DNA of 55,941 nucleotides, from NCBI GenBank assembly GCA_903868245.1, contig CAIPUN010000064.1, positions 1 to 55,941 on the forward strand, given 5' to 3'. This document shows, piece after piece, positions 44,144 to 51,411 of this stretch; positions within the stretch are counted from its first letter, which is position 1; every line of letters starts with the position of its first letter. This DNA is from an uncultured Sphingomonadales bacterium. Its GTDB lineage: Bacteria; Pseudomonadota; Alphaproteobacteria; Sphingomonadales; Sphingomonadaceae. The position numbers and the translations under genes were made by a program. The notes under the pieces were generated by a model that saw only the letters and a list, made by a program, of their open reading frames with translations, was not told the DNA's origin and did not search any database.

Positions 44144-45235
44144 CAGTTCGGTTTTCCCATAAGCGGCACCTTCACCCCGCGTGGCGGCAATGCCCGCATA
44201 AAGATCCGTCCCCGTGAACAATCCATCACGTCCGATGGCAAAGCCTTGCGCGCGAAATACTTCAATCACCTTCGCTGGCGCGTCATCGAAATATAAAGAT
44301 TGCGATTCATAATGCTGCGCGATGCCAGTCAACGACAATCCTTCGAATGATCGGCGTAGGCGGATATATTTGCTTTTGCCTTCCACCGCCGCATAGGCCC
44401 GTTGACGGGCCACTTCACTGGCAAATTCCTTTGCCTCCAATGCCTGCCACTGCGCCCGTAACTGCCCACCAATCTTGGCAAATTCGGCACCTATTTCGCC
44501 GGAAAAAGCACAGGTCTGAGGATTGAAACCAATGGAAATCGGTTTACCTCCAATGCGCGCCAAGATTGACGGTGCGTCTGCAAGATAGCCATAGCGGCCA
44601 TCCGCAAGCTTCACCTCAATGAAATTATCTGCCGTGGTTCCCAATAGTGTGACCTGTGCGCCCTCACGCAGGCGATCAAGCAAATTGCTATCTGGCAAGG
44701 TTGTGGCCCAGACATCGATAAATCCATCTGCAACCCACGGTTGATCATTGAGCGACTTTACCAGCACCGGCGGCTGAATTTGCGACAAATTGACCAAGGC
44801 GACGAAGCCATTGCCATCACTTAGCTCAAGCCACCCGCCATCGACACCTGAACCTGGCTGAATTGTACCCGTCACTTGCGAGCCACGGGGCAATTTGCCC
44901 AATATGATACTGCCGCTTATCGTCGGCTTATTGCGCAAGTTCGCGTCGGTCATTGCGAAAAAAATCTGCGCTTCGGGGTTGGAAGCCTCTCCCGCTTCGG
45001 TGGCGGACATATCTGAGTCACGCTTCAAATCGTCCGCAATGAAGAGCCAGAAATATAATGCGGCCACCGCCAACAAGATCGCAACCGCAGAAAATGGAAA
45101 AGACCATCGGCGACTCGCAGCCGCCTTGACGGATTTTTGAGCCATTTTTGGTTTCAACGTATGTCCACAGCTGGCGCAAAAAGCGGCTTCATTGGCCGAA
45201 GTCGCTCCGCACGAAGCGCACGTCTTACTCATCAT
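44129..45235 (-). CDS. Zinc-ribbon, single-pass membrane protein with SH3-like domains
   Basis: A 368-residue protein, likely anchored in the inner membrane with its bulk in the periplasm. Order: N-terminal zinc ribbon C6-x2-C9 and C20-x2-C23 (CASCG, CASCG), basic linker, TM helix at about 47-66, then two bacterial SH3-like repeats (about 90-155 with NLRNKPTISGSIILGKLPRGSQV, and 165-225). A helical C-terminal region (about 235-330) contains a cysteine in NPQTCAFSGE and ends LGCGV. I do not know its function; zinc-ribbon plus SH3b proteins can sense or bind the cell wall. It is downstream of dnaA on the same strand. Confidence 0.75.
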   Translation of the reverse strand: MMSKTCASCGATSANEAAFCASCGHTLKPKMAQKSVKAAASRRWSFPFSAVAILLAVAALYFWLFIADDLKRDSDMSATEAGEASNPEAQIFFAMTDANLRNKPTISGSIILGKLPRGSQVTGTIQPGSGVDGGWLELSDGNGFVALVNLSQIQPPVLVKSLNDQPWVADGFIDVWATTLPDSNLLDRLREGAQVTLLGTTADNFIEVKLADGRYGYLADAPSILARIGGKPISIGFNPQTCAFSGEIGAEFAKIGGQLRAQWQALEAKEFASEVARQRAYAAVEGKSKYIRLRRSFEGLSLTGIAQHYESQSLYFDDAPAKVIEVFRAQGFAIGRDGLFTGTDLYAGIAATRGEGAAYGKTELGCGV

Positions 45236-45297
45236 AATCCCTCCGACTCACATCATGGGGATAATCATTGGAGAGGCTATTGAAAAGGGGTGGAAAT

Positions 45298-45315
45298 TTA
45301 GGGTCCTGACCCTAA
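45298..45315. repeat. TTAGGGTC-CT-GACCCTAA palindrome at the dnaA stop codon
   Basis: Eight-base perfect arms around CT, the same core as at 31947-31962. The TAG stop of dnaA (45314-45312) is part of one arm. It could serve as a 3' hairpin for dnaA. Confidence 0.85.
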
Positions 45316-46757
45316 GCTTCGAGTTGGCGGAGCAACGCGCGGACATCATTATCCATGTCGCTGTCCTGCTGCCGCAGGCCTTCAACCAAGCGTACGGCGT
45401 GGATTACGGTGCTGTGGTCACGTCCACCGAACTTGCGTCCGATTTCCGGGTAGCTGCGTGGTGTCATCACCTTGGCAAGGTACATGGCAACTTGGCGTGG
45501 GCGCACAACCGCACGCGCACGGCGCTTTGAGGACATTTCGCTGCGGTCGATGCGATAATATTCGCACACTGCGCGCTGAATTTCATCGATGGTGATGCGG
45601 CGACGGCACGCACTCAGTATATCCTTGAGCTGCTCTTCAGCCAATGTCCGCGTCACAGGCTTGCCTGTTAATTGGGCATAAGCGAGTAGCTTGTTCAAGC
45701 CACCTTCCAGTTCGCGGACATTGCGACTGATCGTGCGGGCCAAAAACTCGACCACATCTTCACCAACTTGCGCCTCTGGCATATTGGCGAGGCGCTGTTC
45801 CAGGATCAAACGGCGCAATTCCAAATCGGCGGGCTGAATGTCGGCAACAAGGCCCATCGACAGACGCGACAAGATACGCTGGTCAACGCCGTCCAGCGCT
45901 TGCGGTGCACGGTCAGCGGAAACCACTAAGCGTTTGCCTGCGCCAATGATGGCATCGATGGTGTGCAGAAACTCTTCCTGCGTCGAAACCTTGCCAATGA
46001 TGAATTGGATATCGTCGATCAGCAGCACATCAACAGCGCGCAAACGTGCCTTAAACTCCATAACTTCCTTGCGCCGCATCGCGGTCACAAATTCCATCAT
46101 GAATTTTTCGGCGGACATATACAAAATCTGCGCGTCTGGATTTACCTCGGCATAAGCATGGCCGATGGCATGCATCAGGTGGGTTTTGCCTTGGCCCGTC
46201 GCGGCTTGCAGATAGAGTGGGTTGAACAACGGCTTGTCTTTCGACGCCACGCGCTCTGCGGCGCTGAGCGCCAGCACGTTTGTTTGGCCCTTAACGAAAT
46301 TCGCAAAGGTCATGCGCGGGTCAAGCGCCGACCGCGTGGCTTGTGCCTCATTGGTTTCTTGGGCGACGGCGCGTTCTGCATTGGTGGACGCGCGAAGCAA
46401 TTCCACACGTGGGGCACCGGGGCGTGTGCGGATTTTCAACTGCTTGACGCTGCTATTGGTGCTTGACCATGCCAAGCGCAGCCGGTCGGCATAATGATCG
46501 GAAACCCAGCTTGCCGAAAAGTCCGAGGGCAACAAAAGCTCAAGCGTGCCAGTCAGGTCACAATAGTCACCAAGGCTGATGGAACGAATCCATTGGCCAT
46601 ACACCTGCGCACCCAAATCGCGACGCAAGCCGGAAGATATGTTATGCCAATCGGCGTCAAAACGGGCATGCGATGTAGACGCATCATGTCCACTGGCAGA
46701 TAGACCGTTTTTGCTGTGCGATACTGAATTGACTTCGGCCAACGTGCCTGCCCCCAT
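45312..46757 (-). CDS. dnaA: Chromosomal replication initiator protein DnaA
   Basis: AAA+ ATPase that unwinds the replication origin; 481 residues. Domain I is at about 36-95, linker domain II about 100-145, and AAA+ domain III has Walker A AATGQGKTHL (185-194, Ala in the first Gly position, allowed by the P-loop pattern), Walker B VLLIDDIQF and SRLSMGLVADIQPAD. Domain IV helix-turn-helix carries the DnaA signature GGRDHSTVIHAVRLVEGL. ATG 46757 has GGGGTGG four bases upstream and is preferred to TTG 46769. A long 429-base gap to rpsT precedes it. Its TAG stop lies in a palindrome. Confidence 0.96.
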   Translation of the reverse strand: MGAGTLAEVNSVSHSKNGLSASGHDASTSHARFDADWHNISSGLRRDLGAQVYGQWIRSISLGDYCDLTGTLELLLPSDFSASWVSDHYADRLRLAWSSTNSSVKQLKIRTRPGAPRVELLRASTNAERAVAQETNEAQATRSALDPRMTFANFVKGQTNVLALSAAERVASKDKPLFNPLYLQAATGQGKTHLMHAIGHAYAEVNPDAQILYMSAEKFMMEFVTAMRRKEVMEFKARLRAVDVLLIDDIQFIIGKVSTQEEFLHTIDAIIGAGKRLVVSADRAPQALDGVDQRILSRLSMGLVADIQPADLELRRLILEQRLANMPEAQVGEDVVEFLARTISRNVRELEGGLNKLLAYAQLTGKPVTRTLAEEQLKDILSACRRRITIDEIQRAVCEYYRIDRSEMSSKRRARAVVRPRQVAMYLAKVMTPRSYPEIGRKFGGRDHSTVIHAVRLVEGLRQQDSDMDNDVRALLRQLEA

Positions 46758-46820
46758 TTTCCACCCCAACCAGTACTACAAAACCGCGCGCTATCTACCG
46801 AACACGGGACGAACAGGGAC

Positions 46821-46850
46821 TGGCCAAGCATTTGTTGCCAAATGCAGCCA
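46821..46850. other. Imperfect 30-base palindrome in the dnaA leader
   Basis: The core GCATTTG-TTGC-CAAATGC (46828-46845) is a perfect seven-base stem with a four-base loop, extended by outer TGGC/GCCA arms across a small bulge. It lies about 65-95 bases upstream of the dnaA ATG and would form a hairpin in the mRNA leader or act as a protein-binding site. Confidence 0.5.
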
Positions 46851-47118
46851 CGCTACGTGTTCATTCTCCATGTGAGGCATTGCCCGACTGTCGTCATGCG
46901 TTGCTGGAATGTGTTTCTTAGACAGCAAAAAACGAGTCTATCAAGAGCCGCTTGGTAAAAAAAATGAAATAAATGGCATTGACTCGGCAGGACCCAAGCA
47001 AATGCGTTATCTATTTAATAAGCATATGATATTATGTGTTTTTTATCAAGCATTGGATTGTAGACGCCCCGAATCGCGGGAAATCCTTACAGTTCACATT
47101 TGTGACAATTGGCAAAGA

Positions 47119-47146
47119 AAAACCCGCCGTGTTCGCGGCGGGTTTT
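47119..47146 (-). terminator. Rho-independent terminator of rpsT
   Basis: AAAACCCGCCG-TGTTCG-CGGCGGGTTTT: an 11-base perfect stem and six-base loop, 41 bases beyond the rpsT stop. On the minus strand it is followed by TTTTTCTTT, fitting termination of rpsT before dnaA. Confidence 0.9.
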
Positions 47147-47186
47147 GAATGTCTAAAACCGGAAGGTCCGGCATTATCAGTATCGC

Positions 47187-47450
47187 TTAAGCGAGACCGC
47201 CAACCGCCTTTGTGAGGCGACCAAATTTGCGCGAAGCTGTGTTCTTATGAAGGACGCCCTTGGATACGCCGCGCGCCAGTTCAGGCTGCGCTGCGGCCAA
47301 TGCAGCAGCTGCCGCAGACTTGTCACCAAGCTCAATCGCTGATTCGACCTTCTTGATGAAAGTACGGATGCGGCTGACGCGTGCGCCATTCACTTCAGTG
47401 CGACGCGCGTTGCGACGGATACGCTTTTTTGCTTGCGGCGTATTGGCCAT
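47187..47450 (-). CDS. rpsT: 30S ribosomal protein S20
   Basis: An 87-residue basic protein of the small ribosomal subunit: [18 protein letters not shown] start, [15 protein letters not shown] and a C-terminal [16 protein letters not shown] helix, all canonical S20. GAGGA precedes ATG 47450 by five bases. A strong terminator at 47119-47146 separates it from dnaA, so dnaA needs its own promoter. The rpsT-dnaA order recurs in alphaproteobacteria. Confidence 0.97.
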   Translation of the reverse strand: MANTPQAKKRIRRNARRTEVNGARVSRIRTFIKKVESAIELGDKSAAAAALAAAQPELARGVSKGVLHKNTASRKFGRLTKAVGGLA

Positions 47451-47558
47451 TTTTGTCCTCGAATTTCAATATCTGAAAAGGCGCGCCCATGCGGTACGCC
47501 TGTTGAAGGAGCGGCCCTTAACCCTGCCCAACAGATTCGTCAACCGCATAATGCCGCC

Positions 47559-48371
47559 TCATCGCTGGCATTTCGGACAGTGGAAGGTTGATCGTCCCGA
47601 ATCAACACGCCGCAATATATTGCTGCCGCAGATGCAAGCTTCGCCCTCACGGCCATAGACGCGCCAGTCCTTTGCAAAATAGCCAAGCTCCCCATCGGGT
47701 GCGGCAAAATCGCGCAAGGTAGATCCGCCCGCGGCTATCGCGGCAGTGAGTACCTCTTTGATTGCGATGACCAATCGGGTCAGCCGTGCTTTGCTGATGC
47801 TTGCGGCGACAGCCACGGGATCAATGCCCGCCATGTGCAGCGCTTCGCACACATAGATATTCCCCAGACCTGCCACAATATTTTGGTTAAGCAGCATGGC
47901 CTTTATCGGGGCTTTACGACCCTGCAGAGCCTTTTGCAGAACAGACGCATCGAACGCATCCGACAGCGGCTCAGGCCCCATTTGGGCAAAGAAGCGATAA
48001 TCGCCGATCTGTTGCGAATCGATGATATCCAGCGACCCGAAACGACGGTGGTCGTTCAGTGCGACCACGCGTCCACTTGCGGTTTCCAGAATGAAATGGT
48101 CGTGCTTTTCAATTTCTGCTGGGTCTACGCGCCAGCGACCCGACATCCCTAAATGAAATATCATCACGTCCTGCCGGTCGGTGTAGATCAATCCATATTT
48201 CGCGCGCCGTCCAAGCGTTTCGATACGCGCGCCCGTCAGCCGTTGGCGCAAATCGGGCGGAATTGGCCAGCGCAGATCTGCACGGCGCGGTTCAGCGCGC
48301 ACAATAAGTTCGCCTTCCAAGACCGACCGCAGGCCGGAGACAGTGGTTTCGACTTCGGGTAATTCGGGCAT
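47559..48371 (-). CDS. mutM: Formamidopyrimidine-DNA glycosylase (Fpg/MutM)
   Basis: Excises 8-oxoguanine and FaPy lesions and cleaves the abasic site; 270 residues from ATG 48371. The N-terminus MPELPEVETT provides the catalytic Pro2 and Glu3, which fixes this start. The helix-two-turn-helix region has QNIVAGLGNIYVCEAL. The zinc finger is C-x2-C-x16-C-x2-C at the C-terminus (CICG to CPKCQR). There is no clear ribosome-binding site, and a large inverted repeat begins 14 bases upstream, which may have displaced the original control region. Confidence 0.96.
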   Translation of the reverse strand: MPELPEVETTVSGLRSVLEGELIVRAEPRRADLRWPIPPDLRQRLTGARIETLGRRAKYGLIYTDRQDVMIFHLGMSGRWRVDPAEIEKHDHFILETASGRVVALNDHRRFGSLDIIDSQQIGDYRFFAQMGPEPLSDAFDASVLQKALQGRKAPIKAMLLNQNIVAGLGNIYVCEALHMAGIDPVAVAASISKARLTRLVIAIKEVLTAAIAAGGSTLRDFAAPDGELGYFAKDWRVYGREGEACICGSNILRRVDSGRSTFHCPKCQR

Positions 48372-48384
48372 AGAATTTTGCACT

Positions 48385-48470
48385 TAAGGGTCAGGACCAC
48401 TTAAATCCACCTTCACGGCGTTAAAATGGCCTCAAACCGCGAAGGTGAATTTAAGTGGTCCTGACCCTAA
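48385..48470. repeat. 86-base inverted repeat (possible miniature element) between mutM and ubiE
   Basis: Arms 48385-48418 and 48437-48470 (34 bases each) pair with three mismatches around an 18-base loop. The outer ends carry AGGGTCAGGACC / GGTCCTGACCCT, the same core as the short palindromes at 31947 and 45298. It fills the gap between the divergent mutM and ubiE genes. No transposase or clear target duplication is seen. Confidence 0.85.
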
Positions 48471-48509
48471 CAGTCTTTGCGGCTGGCGCAACAATCGGCT
48501 AGAGGCAGC

Positions 48510-49244
48510 ATGATGAACGACACCGTATCCTTTGGCTATGAGGAAGTTAGCCCCGAAGAAAAGACGCAGCGCGTTGGCGCCGTCTTTTCCAATGTTGCAC
48601 GCAAATATGACATCATGAACGATGCGATGTCGGGCGGCATGCATCGTTTGTGGAAAGATAGCTTCGTGCGCCGCGTTAAGCCGCGCGCGGGTGAGGATAT
48701 TCTCGACATGGCCGGCGGCACGGGCGACATCGCCTTCCGCATGGAAAAATCAGGCGCGCAGGTCACCGTATCCGACATTAACGAAGATATGTTGGATGTC
48801 GGCATGGAACGCGCCATGGAGCGCGGCATCGACAGCCTCATCTGGTCTCCACAAAATGCCGAGACTTTGACATTCCCCGATGCGCATTTTGATGCCTACA
48901 CAATTGCTTTTGGCATCCGCAATGTCACCGACATTCCCAAGGCCTTGCGTGAGGCACATCGCGTTCTGCGTTATGGCGGCCGTTTTTTCTGCCTGGAATT
49001 TTCAACCGTCGAATGGCCTGGCCTTGCACAATTATATGATGTTTACTCGGACAAATTGGTGCCTAAGCTGGGTAAGGCTATCGCAGGCGATGAAGACAGC
49101 TATCGCTATCTGGTCGAATCCATCCGCCGGTTCCCCGATATGCAGAATTTCAAACGCATGATTGGTGAGGCTGGCTTTGTCCAAACAAAGGTCGAACCCA
49201 TATTGGGCGGTCTGGTCGCGATCCACAGCGGCTGGAAGGTTTAA
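48510..49244 (+). CDS. ubiE: Demethylmenaquinone/2-octaprenyl-6-methoxybenzoquinol methyltransferase
   Basis: SAM-dependent C-methyltransferase of ubiquinone (and menaquinone) biosynthesis; 244 residues. Motif I ILDMAGGTGDIAFRM, NAETLTFPDAHFDAYTIAFGIRNV (motifs II/post-II) and RVLRYGGRFFCLEFS are the UbiE signatures. ATG 48510 has AGAGG upstream. It sits 40 bases from the 86-base hairpin and 11 bases before ubiB, with which it is surely cotranscribed. Confidence 0.96.
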   Translation: MMNDTVSFGYEEVSPEEKTQRVGAVFSNVARKYDIMNDAMSGGMHRLWKDSFVRRVKPRAGEDILDMAGGTGDIAFRMEKSGAQVTVSDINEDMLDVGMERAMERGIDSLIWSPQNAETLTFPDAHFDAYTIAFGIRNVTDIPKALREAHRVLRYGGRFFCLEFSTVEWPGLAQLYDVYSDKLVPKLGKAIAGDEDSYRYLVESIRRFPDMQNFKRMIGEAGFVQTKVEPILGGLVAIHSGWKV

Positions 49245-49255
49245 ACCCGCACCTA

Positions 49256-50800
49256 ATGACTCGTCCCGTCACCCACATCATTCGTTTGCTCAAATGGGGC
49301 CGCGTATTGGCGCGCCATGGGGCGCTGCGCGCCATTGAGGCGGATCGCAACACCCCTGCGCAAGTCAAGCGCCTTTGCCGCATCGCGCGTTTTGGGACGA
49401 TCCAGCCAAAGGTACCGGATTATGCCGGCGCATTTCGCGCCATTGGTCCAGCCGCGATCAAACTCGGCCAAACGCTGGCCACCCGGCCCGACATCATTGG
49501 CGAAGAGGCTGTGCATAATCTGTTGATGCTGCAGGACCAGTTACCGCCAGCGTCCTTTGACCAAGTCTATGCGCAGATTGACAACAGCCTGAATAAGCCC
49601 GCGTCTGCTCTATTTGAATATATCGACCCTGTGCCGGTGGGCGCGGCCTCCATCGCGCAAGTACACCGTGCCCGCACGAACGAGGGCAAGGATGTCGCAA
49701 TCAAGGTGCTGCGTCCCGGCATTCGTGAGCAATTCGCCCGCGACATCGAAACCTATGAGTGGGCCGCCGCGCATTTAGAGGCGCTTGGTGGCGAAGCGGC
49801 GCGGTTGCGGCCGCAACTGGTTATCGCAAATCTGAAACGCTGGACCTTGCGCGAACTCGATTTGCGGCGCGAGGCGGCAAGCGCATCCGAATTGAAAGAT
49901 GCGATGGTCGCCGTCGAAGGCTATAATATTCCGACCATCGATTGGGACCGCACGTCTGGCCGTGTGCTGACGCTCGAATGGATCGACGGCGTCAAAATAT
50001 CCGATATCGATGCGCTGAAGGCGGCGGGCCATGACCTCAATAAATTAGCCGAAAAGCTTGTCCTCACATTTTTGCGGCAAGCGATTTCGGAGGGCTTTTT
50101 CCATGCCGATATGCATCAGGGCAATTTATTCGTCCGCGCAGACGGCACGATTGTCGCCATTGATTTTGGCATCATGGGCAGGATCAACCGCCAAGCACGC
50201 TTCTGGCTGGCGGAAATTCTCTATGGCCTGACTACCGGTAATTATAAGCGCGTCGCCGAAATCCATTTCGAGGCGCAATATGTGCCAAGCTATCACAATG
50301 TAGACGAATTCGCGACCGCCCTGCGCGCCGTTGGCGAGCCAACACGCGGCAAGCCGGTGAGCGAATTGTCTGTCGGGCAAATGCTCGATAGCCTTTTCGC
50401 GATTACGCGCGATTTCGACATGCAGACGCAGCCGCATCTGTTGTTGCTGCAAAAAACGATGGTGATGGTTGAGGGCATTGCGACCTCATTAAACCCAAGC
50501 ATCAACATGTGGGATGTCGCCGCGCCTTACGTGCGCGACTGGATACGCGGCGAATTGGGACCAGAAGCCATGCTGGCCGATGGCCTGCGCAAACAAGCCG
50601 ATACGCTGAAGATGATCCCCGATATCATCCGCCGCTTGGATGAACAGCTTCCCCGCAAAGGCGGCGCGCCCGAACCGCCACCTTTGCCAATTGTGCCATT
50701 GATTTGGGAACGTAAGGGTCAAAGCAACACTGCGCGTTATGCATGGGTAGCGGCATTGGCCGGGGCCTTGGGTGCGGCTGGTATGTGGCTTTGGGGTTGA
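49256..50800 (+). CDS. ubiB: Ubiquinone biosynthesis regulatory kinase-like protein UbiB
   Basis: Atypical kinase-like ATPase of the ABC1/ADCK/UbiB family needed for coenzyme Q synthesis, membrane-associated; 514 residues. The KxGQ motif is in AAIKLGQTLATRPDII, and the Ala-rich loop is PVGAASIAQVHRA. The catalytic region has FFHADMHQGNLFV and VAIDFGIMGRI. A C-terminal hydrophobic helix (YAWVAALAGALGAAGMWLWG) anchors it. It follows ubiE directly. In related gene orders coaBC follows, but here a ccdAB pair intervenes. Confidence 0.95.
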   Translation: MTRPVTHIIRLLKWGRVLARHGALRAIEADRNTPAQVKRLCRIARFGTIQPKVPDYAGAFRAIGPAAIKLGQTLATRPDIIGEEAVHNLLMLQDQLPPASFDQVYAQIDNSLNKPASALFEYIDPVPVGAASIAQVHRARTNEGKDVAIKVLRPGIREQFARDIETYEWAAAHLEALGGEAARLRPQLVIANLKRWTLRELDLRREAASASELKDAMVAVEGYNIPTIDWDRTSGRVLTLEWIDGVKISDIDALKAAGHDLNKLAEKLVLTFLRQAISEGFFHADMHQGNLFVRADGTIVAIDFGIMGRINRQARFWLAEILYGLTTGNYKRVAEIHFEAQYVPSYHNVDEFATALRAVGEPTRGKPVSELSVGQMLDSLFAITRDFDMQTQPHLLLLQKTMVMVEGIATSLNPSINMWDVAAPYVRDWIRGELGPEAMLADGLRKQADTLKMIPDIIRRLDEQLPRKGGAPEPPPLPIVPLIWERKGQSNTARYAWVAALAGALGAAGMWLWG

Positions 50801-50830
50801 GGCAAGCTTTCCTCTCGACGTCGCGCCAGC

Positions 50831-50866
50831 TTGACCTTTGCATTTATGCGCATAAGATGTGCGCAT
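50831..50866 (+). promoter_or_regulatory. ccdAB promoter with repeated palindromic operator
   Basis: TTGACC (50831-50836) and TAAGAT (50853-50858) are spaced by 16 bases. TATGCGCATA (50845-50854), a perfect palindrome, overlaps the -10, and the similar ATGTGCGCAT (50857-50866) overlaps the antitoxin ATG. The layout fits autorepression by the antitoxin/toxin complex. The predicted transcription start falls at or next to the ATG at 50865, implying a leaderless message. Confidence 0.55.
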
Positions 50867-51110
50867 GAATAAACCTTCCCAGTTTACCGCGCCCCGGCGT
50901 CCTACCAATGTAAGCTTGCCCAGCGATATGGTTGACGAGGCCAAGCGCCTTGGCATCAACGTGTCGCAAGCCTGCGAAACCGGACTGCAGGAACAGGTGC
51001 GCAAAGCATTGGGCGAGGAGTGGAAACGCGAAAACCGTCAGGCTATAGAGAGCTGGAACAAATGGGTGACCGAAAACGGTATGCCATATGATGAATATCG
51101 CCAGTTTTAA
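50865..51110 (+). CDS. ccdA: CcdA-family antitoxin
   Basis: An 81-residue antitoxin of a type II toxin-antitoxin pair. The N-terminus has a ribbon-helix-helix-like DNA-binding segment (RPTNVSLPSDMVDEAKRLGINVSQACE), and the C-terminus is the toxin-binding tail with AIESWNKWVTENGMP and the family ending YRQF. GTG at 50859 is an alternative start two codons earlier. The stop TAA and the ccdB ATG overlap (TAATG), so translation is coupled. The operator/promoter lies just upstream. Confidence 0.9.
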   Translation: MNKPSQFTAPRRPTNVSLPSDMVDEAKRLGINVSQACETGLQEQVRKALGEEWKRENRQAIESWNKWVTENGMPYDEYRQF

Positions 51111-51406
51111 TGGCGCGTTTTGACATTTACAAAGGCGCAAACACACGCGGTCTGTTGCTGGATATCCAGTCCGATTTGCTGGATGAATTTGGCAGTCGGG
51201 TGGTTGTGCCGTTATTGCCAGCTGAAGACATGCAATCCGTGTCGCGATTGCATCCCATCTTTGTTATTAATGATGAAACTTACATTATGTCGACCCATCT
51301 CATCTTCGCCATTCCGCTTGATAGGCTTGGCCCCAAAATAGGTTCTTTGGCGCAGGAAGATTTGGTCATCACCTCGGCAGTCGATAAATTATTCAGCGGA
51401 TATTGA
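51110..51406 (+). CDS. ccdB: CcdB-family toxin
   Basis: A 98-residue toxin homologous to CcdB, which traps DNA gyrase with cleaved DNA. N-terminal FDIYKGANTRGLLLDIQSDLLDEFGSRVVVPL, and YIMSTHLIFAIPLDRLG aligns with the family core. The C-terminus ends D-K-L-F-S-G-Y, where F-plasmid CcdB ends F-W-G-I: the gyrase-contacting Trp and Ile are replaced while Gly is kept. The toxin stop overlaps the region just before coaBC, so the module is embedded in a housekeeping operon. Confidence 0.92.
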   Translation: MARFDIYKGANTRGLLLDIQSDLLDEFGSRVVVPLLPAEDMQSVSRLHPIFVINDETYIMSTHLIFAIPLDRLGPKIGSLAQEDLVITSAVDKLFSGY

Positions 51407-51411
51407 AGCGC

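Larger units (their letters stand above)
46758..47186. promoter_or_regulatory. 429-base intergenic region between rpsT and dnaA (dnaA leader/promoter)
   Basis: Longest gap in the window. It is AT-rich around 46950-47060, holds the rpsT terminator (47119-47146) and an imperfect 30-base palindrome (46821-46850). On the minus strand TTGATA at 46944-46939 with TCTAAG 16 bases on is one weak promoter candidate for dnaA. I saw no TTATCCACA-type DnaA boxes in it, so it is not supported as an origin by inspection. No gene is apparent. Confidence 0.45.

Noticed and set aside
46170-46210. DnaA Walker A with Ala instead of the first Gly
   Set aside because: The general P-loop pattern accepts Ala at that position and the GKT core is intact, so this is not evidence of a defect.
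46758-47186. Chromosomal origin of replication next to dnaA
   Set aside because: No TTATCCACA-like boxes were seen by eye, and in alphaproteobacteria the origin is often not at dnaA. Not excluded, but unsupported.
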